From contig ML976695.1 in NCBI GenBank assembly GCA_010015655.1, positions 91,873-155,872 on the forward strand: a stretch of 64,000 nucleotides of DNA, written 5' to 3'. Below, piece after piece: positions 53,710 through 64,000 of the stretch. Every line of letters starts with the position of its first letter. The first letter of the stretch is position 1. Under the pieces are notes generated by a model. That model worked only from the letters and a program-made list of their open reading frames with translations, did not search any database and was not told the DNA's origin. Position numbers and translations under genes: made by a program. The DNA is from Bimuria novae-zelandiae CBS 107.79 (taxonomy: Eukaryota > Ascomycota > Dothideomycetes > Pleosporales > Didymosphaeriaceae).

Positions 53710-54501
53710 ATGGCTTCCATTATCTCGAACGCTGGAGCGGATAACGGTCACGTATCCGTCGCTGCGGATCAGTCTCACGGGCATGAAATCGCCACCCCAT
53801 CGCCATGTCAGACCATCGATCTCAGCAACCAAATCCCAGACGGGTTCAATCAGCTTCCAGAGCTTCCTGTTGAATTGCCGAAGCACGAAGAATTCGAGCA
53901 CTGCTTGCCCCCAAAACCTCCGATCTATCGCAAGTTCTCGGTTTTCCTCGCTGGCTCCATTGAGATGGGGAGAGCAGTGCAATGGCAACCGCGCATGGCT
54001 CTCGAACTCTCTCCCTATCCTATCACCGTCAACAACCCCCGCCGTCCAGAGTGGAAGAATGACGAAGAATCCATGCGCCAGCAAGTCGACTGGGAGCTCT
54101 CCGCACTTGAACAAGCTGATGTAATTTGCTTCTTCTTTGACGTAGCGACTCAGTCACCGGTTACGCTATGGGAACTTGGGAAATACACCGACAGCGGAAA
54201 GGTCGTTGTTTGTTGCGGCAAGAATTATTGCCGCTACACAAACGTGAAGATGTCTTGTGAGACATATGGAATCCCCTTTGTAGAAACATTTGCGGAACTA
54301 CCAGCGGTGACTGTGAAGATGCTAAAAGAGAAGGGTATGGAACTTGATACGAATGGTGACTTGGTTGGAGAGAACGCACACGTCACCAAGCCTAAGCCAA
54401 GATCGAAATTGAAGATGGAGCTTGAGATTGCAGCGTTGAAAAAGCAGGTTGCTGATCTGAAGGAAATGCTGGAGAGACCTGAGATGGGGCACACGGCTTA
54501 A
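53710..54501 (+). CDS. Nucleoside 2-deoxyribosyltransferase-like protein, 263 aa
   Basis: Single exon, ATG 53710 in context ACTTCATGGCTTC. Residues about 75-205 match the Nuc_deoxyrib_tr2-type domain: YRKFSVFLAGSIEMGRAVQW (first strand and FLAGSI turn), then NNPRRPEW, QVDWELSALEQADVICFFFD, SPVTLWELGKY (with the conserved E-L-G) and VVVCCGKNYCRYTNVKMSCE. Related enzymes break or swap the N-glycosidic bond of (deoxy)nucleosides; this subgroup is largely uncharacterised. The first 70 residues are a variable Pro/Glu-rich leader. The C-terminus is a coiled coil (KLKMELEIAALKKQVADLKE), suggesting oligomerisation. No signal peptide, so cytosolic. Intact, with no RIP stops. It lies 6.7 kb upstream of the NLR start; a functional link is only a possibility. 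Confidence 0.85.
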   Translation: MASIISNAGADNGHVSVAADQSHGHEIATPSPCQTIDLSNQIPDGFNQLPELPVELPKHEEFEHCLPPKPPIYRKFSVFLAGSIEMGRAVQWQPRMALELSPYPITVNNPRRPEWKNDEESMRQQVDWELSALEQADVICFFFDVATQSPVTLWELGKYTDSGKVVVCCGKNYCRYTNVKMSCETYGIPFVETFAELPAVTVKMLKEKGMELDTNGDLVGENAHVTKPKPRSKLKMELEIAALKKQVADLKEMLERPEMGHTA

Positions 54502-54769
54502 GGCTTTCCCGTCCCATTCCGAAGTCGAGAGCAGGCGGGTTTTTGAAAGGTCTTTCCTATAAGCTAGATGTGTGCTTTTATCTTGTTCTGATGTTGTAGT
54601 CTAATGTTACAGCATGTTTTCTATCTAGGTTACGACTTCAATCAGTCTATAAGATATCGTCTTGTGCCATTCTTCACTAAAATGCGGAACTGTTGGGTAG
54701 CGCAGGCTCAGTGCTCGATTTGCTAACTTGCACATAAGAAAACCCCTCTTGAATACAAAATAGTATACT

Positions 54770-55242
54770 TCAATCATGTATGCTACTGATTTCGATGTCA
54801 AGACCGCTATCTACATTAATTTGGTGAAGCACTGGTCTCTCGGAATTGCCCATGACGTTTAACGCCCGACTATAATACGATAGGGGAATGGCCGGAGATC
54901 GAGTGAATGGCGGATCGTCTTCTCCCCAATTAAAAATCCAGTGGCTGAGATAACTGAGCCTTTGTCTTATTGCTTTGGCTGGATTCCTTCTGGGAGCAAC
55001 CGAATATTCGTCCCGTCGAGACCGATCAAGAAAGATGATAAGGCACATTTTGGCCCTAAGGAGTTAAAGACCTCTAAGGATTCGGTATAGATTCCGTTCC
55101 GGATGGATTTTGCAGGCACTTGTAGTGGAAGAGATTCTTTTGTAGATATAGAATATGGTCCATGCATTGGAGCTCGATATGGCTCTATTACGCTTGTAGA
55201 ATCGGCTTTCGGTTTTGCAACTTGGAGACTTTCTCTCTGCAT
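54770..55242 (-). pseudogene. Possible orphan gene with a frame change
   Basis: From ATG 55242 (MQRESLQVAKPKADSTSVIE) the frame is protein-like for about 80 codons (LPLQVPAKSIRNGIYTESLE; GPKCALSSFLIGLDGTNIRL). It ends at 54967, while a second, overlapping frame continues as NPAKAIRQRLSYLSHWIFNW to IEISSIHD and stops at 54770. One indel, or an unseen intron near 55000, would join them. No domain recognised. It could be a live spliced gene, a broken gene or chance; the junction is unresolved. Confidence 0.35.
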
Positions 55243-55299
55243 GGGCCTAGCGTTGCGTTAGGAGCCTTGCTAGATCGACTTCAGATCTATAGAGTAGAT

Positions 55300-55900
55300 T
55301 TATATCTGAAATTCGTAATTGGGTTTTAACTTTCGAATGCAATAAAATGAATCATTACTTAATTTAATCCCAACGCTTCGCAGGGTAAGTTGGCCTGGGC
55401 AGAAATCAAGTCTTAAAGTTACAAAACTAGAAGTCGATTCTGCAAGCGAGTGTAGTAAAAAACTTTTTTTTAGTCTAATTTGAAATTCCACGTTACGTAT
55501 CTCGATAGCTTCGGTTATGGAACGGTATAAGCCGATATCTAATTTTGGATCATCATTTTCCATATCCATTCTTAGCGTTTGCTGGGCATGTTTTGTCGAA
55601 GATGCCACGTTGGCTAAGCACGACCAGCCGAAAGAAGAGAGCCATTCGAAAGTCAATCTTGGAATTTAGAAATAAAATAACCAGGACGTGACTTCTATTT
55701 CCTGTTTAACATACATACTTTAAGCACCTCACCAGAGAAGAGCCAAAGTGCGTTGTGCGAAAACGAGAGCTCGAAGCCAGAAATACGATTTTTGACTTCG
55801 GAATCCAGTAATCGAATCTCGAATATCTTTCTTCGATTATGCACTTAAGGTTGCTGCAAGTGCCACTTCCCTGTAATCTTAGGAAGTGTCCCCAATGATA
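55300..55900. repeat. Diverged dispersed repeat (inverse of 35390-35730)
   Basis: Shares ordered blocks with 35390-35730 in reverse orientation (for example GCGTTTGCTGGGCATGTTTT against AAAATGTGCCCAGCAAACGC). Two short open frames here are not conserved between copies. This is non-coding repeat DNA. Confidence 0.65.
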
Positions 55901-57500
55901 ATTCATCTGTTTAATTCCGGAAAGAAGAACCGACATTAGGCTGTTTGCGCCTTATTAGAGGGATCGCATCCCGTTAGCTGGTTTCGAGATTCCACAAGCG
56001 GTAAGATGGTTCTATGCACCACTGCGCCGTCGCCCCCAATCGCTGCAAATGTGGACGCCAAAGAGTGGCACCACCGAACCCGGGTTCCTGCACTTCTGGG
56101 CGCACGGCCGCATAGAAAGGCGCTTACTAGATAGAACTTAGCGTTCGCAGGGGTAACGCCTGTGGGTTGGAATGTGGCGAAGGATGAGTGATGCCAGATG
56201 TGCCTCTACCCCAACAATATCTAACTTACGCATTTTAAAGCGTCTGCAAGATGTTTCGAAATGCGTAGATAATAAGTAGGTAGAGAGGTACATGTGGCAC
56301 ATTTTGTGACACCGCCACTTTCAAAGCCACAAACACTCTTTCAAAACGCTAGTGCATATTTAGTTGGCCCATTTCTGGGCGGCCGTCAGAATAACCGAAA
56401 TGCAGGGGTTCGTAGAGATTGCAACTGACGCTAACGGAGTGCAAAAGGGCGCCTAACCTAGTCTATGCAAGCGCTTACAAGCGAAAGACATTAATTTAAA
56501 AGTCAAATCTCGGTTTTGAAAATCCACATTAAAGAAACGGGTATTCGATTACTAGTTACCTTCCGGATTACGGTTTCACTTTCTAGACTATTCTATGGAC
56601 CTACGTGATTAACTTTGCTTATACGTATCTTTCTAGAAGCGTGGAAATGCGGCCGTGGCAGGTGATTTTAGTGCGAGCTGCCGGGGTGGCTCTGCATCCC
56701 TTTGTAGAGCAAGTTAAAGGACGTGGGACGCGCGCTGCAGCGAGTGAGTAGAGCAAAGGCAGAGTTTGAATCTAGAAATACGAATTTTAGATTGTGCATT
56801 TCTGCCAGGGTTGCTGCAAGCGCCCTTTCCCACAATCTCATAAACCGTAACCCACTTTCGAAAGTCGTCTTACGACAACTGGATTATGAATTCTCAATGG
56901 TAGGATTTTGAATTTAGTAATCGAACCTCGACTATCTTTCTTCGATTCCGAAGGTGCCCCTGCAGACGACCAGTTAGAATTTTAAATTTTGGAAACCGAA
57001 ATTGGCGGTTTACGCCTCGTTAGAGGGGGAGTCGCATCCCGTTAACTAGTTTCGGAATTTGAGATTCCACAATCTAGAAACTAGCCTCCATCGCTAATGC
57101 CTGTGACACTGCGTATGGGCGCCAAAGAGTGCCCCGCCTGCTGTAATAAACGCGCTAAGCGGCTAGTGAAGATTGCAATCAACGCTAACTAAGTGCAGAA
57201 GACTACCTAGCTTAATCCGTTTAAGCGCTTACAGGCTAACCGATTATTTCCGACAAGCCGGTTTTTGAATGCGAAAGACGTTATTCGAATACTGTAAGCG
57301 ACAGTGACTTGTGGAGAAGGGCGCCTGACCTGGTCTATCTAAGCGCTTACAAGCGAAAGGCGTTAATCCAAAAGTCAAATCTCGGTTTTGAAAATCCACA
57401 TTAAAGAAACGGGTATTCGATTACTAGCTACCTTACGGATTACGGTTTCACTTTCTAGACTATTCTATGGACCTACGTGATTAACTTTGCTTATACATAG
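55901..57500. repeat. Internally repeated, gene-free block
   Basis: A segment of about 175 bp is present twice in the same orientation (56445-56627 and 57327-57497), including TCGGTTTTGAAAATCCACAT and CTATTCTATGGACCTACGTG, with few differences. A second pair (about 55960-56000 and 57035-57085) shares GCATCCCGTTARCTRGTTTCG. No intact frame and no known transposon domain; the type of repeat is unknown. The second copy ends about 100 bp from the copia LTR. Confidence 0.7.
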
Positions 57501-57614
57501 TAGTGTAACAGCAGATCTCACTTTCTTCTTTCTATTAGGTGTTTTTCTGCCGAGTCGAGAAGGCTGTCCGGGGAAGACCGTTTCTATTCTCTAATAGCGC
57601 CTTCAAAGTCATAG

Positions 57615-57766
57615 TGTAAGGGATGAGAAGGGTCGCAAGGAGGAATGAGAGACTGAGTTGATTGTAACAGGCTGAACGGAGAAACTGCTTAAGTAGCAGA
57701 GTCGTAGTCAGCAACTAGTCTACATCAGGTTGGTTGTATCATGTGATGTCGTACTCCACTTTAACA
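57615..57766 (-). repeat. 3' LTR of the copia element
   Basis: On the plus strand starts TGTAAGGGATGAGAAGGGTC and ends CCACTTTAACA. Same length as 62711-62862. The differences seen are G/A or C/T transitions (for example GAATGAGAG against GAATAAGAG). Confidence 0.92.
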
Positions 57767-57898
57767 CACCTCCCACAGCACAAAGGTAACGGAGTGCTGT
57801 CAAGTAGAGTAATACAGAAAAGAGTGAACAGAGGGCCTCCAGGGCACCTCCCTAGGTAGAGCTCTATCATGTGATGATAGACGTAACAAACTTATCCT

Positions 57899-60800
57899 CT
57901 AAACCAACAACTTGTGGCTGATATCGGTCATTCCCAGTTGCTTCAAGAATCGCTCGTGCTTGCTACTATCAGAGAGGGACTTTGTCAATCCATCAGCGGG
58001 CATATCAGCAGTTCCCATCCAGGTAACGTCAATGTTCCCGGCTTCAACTTGCTCGCGGATCCACATCTGATGTACTTTGATATGTCTGAGCTTTGTGTCG
58101 AGCTTTTCTTCGTCTTTGTTGGCGATAGAGACTGTTTGCTGGTTATCGCAGTATAACGTAGGTCGAACCTCTGGATTAAATCCAATAGCTTCAAAGGTGT
58201 TCATCCACCAGGATAACTCAGTTCCAGCAGTAGATAGGGCAAACAGTTCGGCCTTAGTAGTTAATTTAGCAACGGATCTTATGATTTTTGCCTTCTAATT
58301 AATAACCATGCCGTAGAGTTTGAACACATACGCAAACGAGCTTCGAGCAGTGTTAGGATTATTAGCAAACGCAGTATTAGAGGCACTAAAGAATAGCAAC
58401 TCCTTAGCTTCCTTATTGTCAATTTGACATATGTAGTTAGCGTTTTCAAAATGTGTCGTCGTTGCTCCAATTGCCCAGTATCGGAAGTCGTATAAGTATT
58501 GCCACATAGACTTGGCAGCAGCAAGATGCTTTTGGCTTGGATTATTTAGATGGCGGGCAAGTATTGAGTGTGCCTTTGCCACATCAGGTCGGGTAAAGTA
58601 TGAGATGAAACCAAGGCATCCAACTAGGATCTGGTATAGACGGGTACGCTCCTCGTTAGGTTCATCTGTACTCAGGGGGAGATAAGATTCGCGCAGAGGG
58701 ACCTTAGGGTGTCGGCTTCTCTGAAGGAGATTGTGATCGCGGCAGACTTTCGCGATGTAGGAGTCTTGAATCATCCAGACCTTGCCTTTCGCATAGTCTC
58801 TGATAATGCGTATCCCTAGGAACCAGCTTAGTTCTCCTAAGCTCCGTGTCTCGTATCGTTTCGTGAACTCGCGTTTAAACTGTTGATGATGTTGCTGATC
58901 ACCTTTACTGAAAAGGACGACGATATCATCCACGTAGTAGAATAGTATCAGCTTGCCATTAGTGAATAGACAAGGGATACCCTTCACTTGCGTAAAGCCC
59001 ATATCAACAAGTGTCTTCTTTAGGTGTTTGTGCCATAGCGCTGGAGCATCCTTGAGACCATACAGTGCTCGACGTAGTCGCATCATGTTGCCTAGCCTGT
59101 CTCGGAACCCATCCGGAGTCCAGACGTAACAAAGTCGGGCAAGATACGCGTTGAGAAAAGCATTCTTGACATCGTACTGGTAGGCAAGGAGTCCAAAGGC
59201 GCACATGATAGCAATGAGGAAGCGGAGCGTTCGAGCCGCGAGGGTAGCTGCATAGGTATCATCCCAAGTCGTCTGCAGATCTCCTCTCACGACTAGTCGA
59301 GCCTTGTAGCTAGTCAAGTAGCCATCAGCATCGAACTTATACGTGAAAACCCACATTAGCGGCAGAGTCTCAGCATCTGGGTGATCCTTCACATCATCTT
59401 TCACCCTCTCGAATACTCCTTTGTGAAGCTGCTCCTCAATCTCCTTGTCCGCAGCAGCGAACCACTTATCCGCATCAGGGCGGGATTTGACCTCAGCCCA
59501 GTTCTTTGGTGGCGGCGGCAGATGATCACGGTGAACCTTCCACTCTTCATTTGGGGGCAGTTGCACGATTGCCGTAGCAAACGTTTGCCAATACAGAGAC
59601 GCGTGCGTACTGAAGTGGTCGCTAGGCGTATCTTCTCCTTCTCCTGTATCACCTCCCCGACGACGGGACCCTAGAACGATATTGTCTGCAGCAATATTAG
59701 GGTTTGTCCGTCTTGGTGCATTGTTCTGACGGCGGTTTGGCGTAGTATCTCCAGGAGCAATCTCTCTCCAGCCTTTTGGTTGGGAACGATCATGAGTGCT
59801 AGGTACTGGTGTCTCTCTGGGTGTGGGTAATCCTCTAAAGGCCTCCTGTTGAATCTGCTCTTCGGCACCATCTAGCCTAGTATCCTCTTCTTCTTAATCC
59901 TCAACATCCTCCTCAACCGTAGGTTGGCGATGTGTTATATCACGATAGATCTGTTCGATAACGGGATCTTCCTCCTCGTCTGATAAATCAATATCGATAA
60001 TTCTAACTACACGTCATATTTCGTCTGTCATAGACTTAGGTTGCAGAGATAAATAGCGTTGGTCTTATAGAAAAACAACGTCGCGTGTTCGGACAACACT
60101 ATTAGTTCCAGGTACCTATACACGGAAGATATTCGTTCCTTTATATCTAACTAGCTATCTAGTAATCGACCTTGATTCGAGTTTGTCGCCTTTGGCTACC
60201 TTAGTATTACGGAAAAGGGCTTTGGCGCCGATAACGTCTATGTGTGCAAGAGACGGCTTTACCTTGCGTACACGTTCGTAGGGCGTTTTCCAGTCAAGAA
60301 CCTCTGTCGGTAATCGATTAAGGATGTATATAGCCGTTAGGCATAACTCGTTAGTCAGTTCCCTAGGCAAATTCGCTTCAATCCGCAAAGCTCTTGCCAC
60401 AGTGATAATGAGGTTACCAGCCTTCTCGGTAAGTCCAGTCATCTCTTCTGCGCTCACAGCACGTCGCTCAGCGGTAATACCTAGATCTTGAAAGATTTCC
60501 CAAAGATTAGTGAACCCCTTTTCGTTGTCACAACGAACGTATACAACAATCGCGTTGAATTGGGTCTGAATAAGCGCTAGTATCTGTTGAACCGAGCGCG
60601 TCAGAGTTTCCTTCTTCTTATCACGAAGAGTCTTCCCTAAATAGTATCTGCTATGTTAACACACAGCGTATAAGAGCTACTTGTCCCCGTTGTAGCAAGC
60701 TTCACCCGTCTTCCTAAGTTGTACGAGGTCAATGCCAATACGTTCAAAGGGGCGTGTTGCAGGCTCGCGTTGAGGGCGTCGACTGATGATCCTAGAAAGC

Positions 60801-61480
60801 TTTGTGTTGATGCACTGTTCACATTCCTTCCACTGCGGGGCCTGGGGGCCAGTGATAAGCTTGATACCATCTACTGCCTGCTCTAGGTGTTCAACCGCGC
60901 GTCGTCCTGCATGAGCTAGCATCCGATGAGCTTCTATAGGGGTAACTTGTAGAGGCTTGCGCTCTATATGGCTTGGTTTCGATTGGATCGCGAATGTGTA
61001 CAACTCTGATGCGTTCGGACGCGTCGCCTTGTTAGAGTCCATAACCCAATGGCCACCCTGCTTATCGAGTGTGCAGAATATGTCCATTAGAGCGGTCCTT
61101 AAATAGAGACAGCTACGTCCCGAGTCGAACTTAATACCGACTGATTGACAGCGCGATAGTGACACTACTGACGTGAAGAACGTGGGAATAAGTGCTACCT
61201 ATGTTATAGTCACTCGACGTTTGCTAGTTGGAGTATTAACAAGCAATTTAACATTTCCCTACTCGTGTATCTGCAGGGCCTGCGTGCCGGCTAGTAGGAT
61301 ATCGTCTGGTTGTCCATCTCGGATCTTCTCCCAAGTCTTCGGCCGATGGTTTGTGACATGTAGATTGGAGCCAGGATCCAGTATCCACTTATTAATTAAT
61401 GGCGGTGGAGGCTGTCGAATAGCAGCTATACTAAGTAGAGTAACAACCTGAGCTGCGTTCTGGCTGCCTTGCCAGTGCAT
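57899..61480 (-). pseudogene. Ty1/copia pol: protease, integrase, reverse transcriptase, RNase H
   Basis: A single frame with nonsense codons. Protease: INKWILDPGSNLHVTNHRPK, where the usual D-S/T-G is D-P-G. Pre-integrase zinc region: HRMLAHAGRRAVEHL and CEQCINTK. Integrase: RIGIDLVQL, VRCDNEKGF and a Glu in SAEEMTGLTEKAG. Reverse transcriptase (59566-58295, intact for 423 codons): WVFTYKFDADGYLTSYKARL, YQYDVKNAFLNAYL, RALYGLKDAPALW and the catalytic FYYVDDIVVL. RNase H: TLYCDNQQTVSIAN, KLRHIKVHQMWIRE and TADMPADGLTKSL. Stops fall mainly in the integrase and the linker after it. Confidence 0.93.
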
Positions 61481-61498
61481 GACTGCTCCTGTTGAGTT

Positions 61499-62608
61499 TT
61501 AAGCATTCGATGGAGGATGACTAGTGTCTATTAAGAAGTTATTCTTATTAGTAGTAGCTGCTTTTTCGCTAGCTTTCTTCTCCGCTACGAATAGAGCTGC
61601 GCTTAGAGGGTTGCCTCTACCTAGTTTCCTCACTTTGTCGAACTCGGCTGAAATAGCTGGGTCGGGCTTCCATCCAGCAGATCGGAGAGAAGGCACCACA
61701 TAGAGGCACTGCTTAAACAGGTGCTGTTCTCCGCAGATGCAAGTGACTGTACGTTTCTGGGTATTGCTGCTGTTGGTGTTTAGACTAGGGCGTCCTGAAA
61801 CGGCGTACGTTCCGAGTGATGACGCTACAGGGTTTAAGGTGCGTCGGAACCGTCGATAGTTCTCTATTAGTGTAACAGGATCTATGTACGAGGTTCCATT
61901 CATCTCAGCTCGCGTGATCTCCTGAATTTCGTGTGTAACAAAGGATTCATCGATTCCTCTGATTGCTCGAAGAAAGTCCTGCTGTGCTCGATAGTCCTGG
62001 ACCTCGGGTAATTTCAGTTTGATCATATCGCGAAGGATAGTGATGTAGCTCTCATACCAAGCATCCATCTTCTGTCGTTGTGGAACCTTCTTAATCTTGT
62101 CGTACTGCTTAAGCAACTCGTACTTGCGCTCTGCTACTGACATGCAGAATATCTTCTTAAGTTATGTGAGTTGTTCGTATGGTGTTTCAGCATCTTCGAT
62201 AACCGGGATATGCCTGCTAGCGATCGTCCTTGCAATCTCCCGCGTTAGGTTGTTGAGAGCGTTCTCCTTCTTCTGCCAGACTGCCAGCTTTGTTGCATAG
62301 AAGCCATGCCAGAAGGTGTAGTCCTCTCGTTCGGATCTCGTAAGTTCGTCTGGTTCGATATCATCATCGCCCTGGATGATAATTGAAGCTTCGTTGTCCT
62401 TTTTGAATGAGCGTAGTAGTCGCTCCTTGGGTTTCTCATTGTAGATTTTCTTAACAGTATCGACTGTCAAATCTGGGTTACAATAGTCCCAGATCTTGTA
62501 TGCCTCAGCGGTCCTCTTTCGTAGAAAGATCCACTTTGACCAATTGCTTGGCTTGTTAAGGATAATCGTCTCCTTGACGATTAGCTCGTCCTCTTTGTTG
62601 CTTATCAT
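61499..62608 (-). pseudogene. Ty1/copia gag
   Basis: Starts MISNKEDELIVKETIILNKP at 62608, followed by the gag helical region (NWSKWIFLRKRTAEAYKIWD; WHGFYATKLAVWQKKENALN). After one TAA (near 62163) comes VAERKYELLKQYDKIKKVPQ and a single zinc knuckle-like motif (CICGEQHLFKQC). It is in the same frame as pol, so the element encoded one polyprotein. Apart from that stop and the one at its end the region is intact. Confidence 0.85.
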
Positions 62609-62710
62609 GGCAAACTAGAGCTCGTCGAGTTGATCTCCGTCGTGGAAAGCGCGTGTAGTAAGTAGGTAGAGTGAACTGCAGTCGAATTAAGCGTATGCTG
62701 GGCTTATAAC

Positions 62711-62862
62711 TGTAAGGGATGAGAAGGGTCGCAAGGAGGAATAAGAGACTGAGTTGATTGTAATAGGCTGAACGGAGAAACTGCTTAAGTAGCAGAGTTG
62801 TAGTCAGCAACTAGTCTACATCAGGTTGGTTGTATCATGTGATGTCGTACTCCACTTTAACA
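62711..62862 (-). repeat. 5' LTR of the copia element
   Basis: Carries the promoter for the minus-strand transcript. Followed outward by the target duplication CATAG. Partner of 57615-57766. Confidence 0.92.
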
Positions 62863-62987
62863 CATAGGTTGTGGCGGGACCTAGAATAATTCGCGTGAGC
62901 GCTATAAGGAACCAGCGGGCGTATCTTTCGCAGATACCCGTCTAAGCTAGCGAATCCGACATACACAAACATAATACCTTAATTAAA

Positions 62988-63335
62988 ATGAGAACCAGGA
63001 GTTGGAATCCTGTGGACTACTTCGCCAGACTCGATTTTCTCCTTCTTAGCCAGGAAAAACTCCGTTATAATGTCGACAGCTTATTGAACGATACAAAGTC
63101 TTCTCCTTTCGACGACGAGCGCGCATTAAACGATTTGATGTTTGCCCGTTCTCGTATCGACCGCTCCTTGAACAACATGAGAGCCGAAATAGAAAAAGTC
63201 GACTTACTATCTGACGCAAATACAATGCTAGTGGATAAATTATATCAAATCGGTGGTCTTGAGCCCGACTTCGAATGGTTGGCGCGTCTGGTGCCTGGTG
63301 TCCGATTACATGGCCTTTTTCACACGCAAAGGTAG
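62988..63335 (+). CDS. Hypothetical protein, 115 aa, single exon
   Basis: ATG 62988 in good context (AATTAAAATGAGA). The product (MRTRSWNPVDYFARLDFLLL) is charged and helical, with a probable coiled coil (RSRIDRSLNNMRAEIEKVDL) and an aromatic end (GGLEPDFEWLARLVPGVRLH). No signal peptide or membrane segment. No family recognised. It starts 121 bp from the copia target site, so the retrotransposon may lie in its promoter. Confidence 0.55.
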   Translation: MRTRSWNPVDYFARLDFLLLSQEKLRYNVDSLLNDTKSSPFDDERALNDLMFARSRIDRSLNNMRAEIEKVDLLSDANTMLVDKLYQIGGLEPDFEWLARLVPGVRLHGLFHTQR

Positions 63336-64000
63336 CTGGCGCAACCCTACACTCATTTTGGCTGCTGCCTACACTTGTTTGCTGTTGCCTACACTTGTTT
63401 GCTGCTGCCTAATTTGCTCAGCAGTATATATCTTAGTTACTACACACAACTGAATCAATCGATCATTCCATCTCATTAAGAACACCCTTCAATCTGACAC
63501 CTGGAATGGTTCCGGCCGCCACCCCACAGTGGAGCTTTTGGCCTTCTCTAAGAATGATGTTGGAAACCGCTTTAATAAGTATGTAGGCGAGACTGGGAGG
63601 GTATGGGCGTTCATGCTAAGCAAATCAAACAGGTTCAGCAAATAGGAACTTTCCGCATCAGTCCTTGCAGATTAGATACGAATATATGGAAAAAACAAAT
63701 GCGCATGGGTTCACCCATCTATATTATTTTGCGAAGCTGATTGGGAAAGGGCTTAATGTATTAGTAGAGGGCCAGGGAGTGTACTTCTTCTGGCGAGAGA
63801 TATGCGTTCTGGTGAAATTGGTGGAAGCTGTGAGAGGGTTAATAAAGAAAAGGTGGGGCGAATAAGTTCATTGGGATCAAAGATCGAAGGTGGCTCAGAT
63901 TGAAACACATAACGTTAGATAAAGGTATCCAGTTTGTGGGGTCGTTTGTGGAAGACTATAGCGAGAGGCAATATGTTACGGACTAATTAAAGCCGTAACC
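63336..64000. other. Right end of the window; no supported gene
   Basis: A 66-codon frame at 63665-63865 has no recognisable features. At 63366-63412 the unit GCCTACACTTGTTTGCTG is repeated about 2.5 times in tandem. Confidence 0.4.

Larger units (their letters stand above)
57615..62862 (-). mobile_element. Complete Ty1/copia LTR retrotransposon, 5.25 kb
   Basis: The LTRs at 57615-57766 and 62711-62862 are both 152 bp and differ at about three positions. The 5-bp target duplication CATAG is at 57610-57614 and 62863-62867. On the minus strand the polypurine tract (TGTGGGAGGTG) lies just before the 3' LTR. Gag, protease, integrase, reverse transcriptase and RNase H follow in copia order in one frame, interrupted by about ten stops. 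It is the least damaged element of the window. Confidence 0.95.

Noticed and set aside
1..64000. Starship-type cargo element (tyrosine recombinase captain with NLR cargo)
   Set aside because: The NLR and accessory genes suggested it, but no captain-like tyrosine recombinase or matching element ends were found inside the window. It could still lie outside.
1..64000. Biosynthetic gene cluster
   Set aside because: No polyketide synthase, peptide synthetase, terpene cyclase or P450 motifs were seen on either strand.
1..64000. tRNA or rRNA genes
   Set aside because: No cloverleaf-like sequence with A and B boxes and no rRNA-like stretch was noticed. A covariance-model scan would be decisive.

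Overview
The window is nuclear DNA of a filamentous ascomycete, most likely a pleosporalean Dothideomycete (inference). The signs are short introns of about 40-90 bp with GTAAGT-type donors and CTAAC-like branch sites, pogo/Fot1, hAT, Tad-like LINE, Ty3 and Ty1 elements full of TAG/TAA stops (a RIP-like pattern), and a HET-NACHT-WD40 NLR. The region is accessory in character: roughly half of it is transposable elements, and the host genes between them are mostly orphan, small or decaying. I saw no rRNA, tRNA, CRISPR or housekeeping genes.

Layout. 1-657: end of a hAT element with the first codons of a probable transposase. 672-2398: Ty3/chromovirus remnant with a 3' LTR. 3800-5053: three-exon membrane-protein gene. 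5310-7137: degraded pogo/Fot1 element. 7713-18029: a second pogo/Fot1 element with identical 56-bp terminal inverted repeats. It is split by two LINE copies in tandem, with the same 13-bp target duplication present three times, and by a 266-bp MITE. 18218-28983: seven orphan genes (145-440 aa), several of which only become readable after splicing. 29556-34464: a gene with SUMO-interaction-like motifs, broken by a hAT element (8-bp duplication ATCTTGTT) and by a frame change. 34871-36835: two small genes whose first exons encode signal peptides, which makes them candidate secreted proteins or effectors. 37808-38758: a second gene with SIM-like acidic motifs, followed by another complete but dead hAT element (38907-42103). 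43116-47011: a HET-NACHT-WD40 NLR gene with an assembly gap inside its near-identical WD40 repeats. 47672-50450: decayed pieces (pogo transposase tail, a pseudogene resembling fungal PD-(D/E)XK nuclease-like proteins, a dynamin GTPase fragment). 50746-54501: a MADS-like small protein, a pogo-type MITE, an acidic Ser/Asp/Glu protein and a nucleoside 2-deoxyribosyltransferase-like protein. 54770-57500: a possible gene and diverged dispersed repeats. 57615-62862: a structurally complete Ty1/copia element with matching LTRs and a CATAG duplication. 62988-63335: a small orphan gene.

How it works together. There is no pathway or operon. The plausible biological theme is non-self recognition and interaction with other organisms: an NLR with repeat-driven variation, two candidate secreted proteins and SIM-bearing proteins, in a transposon- and RIP-shaped compartment. 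Gene models were spliced by eye and checked for reading-frame closure. Names rest on remembered family patterns, not on database searches.
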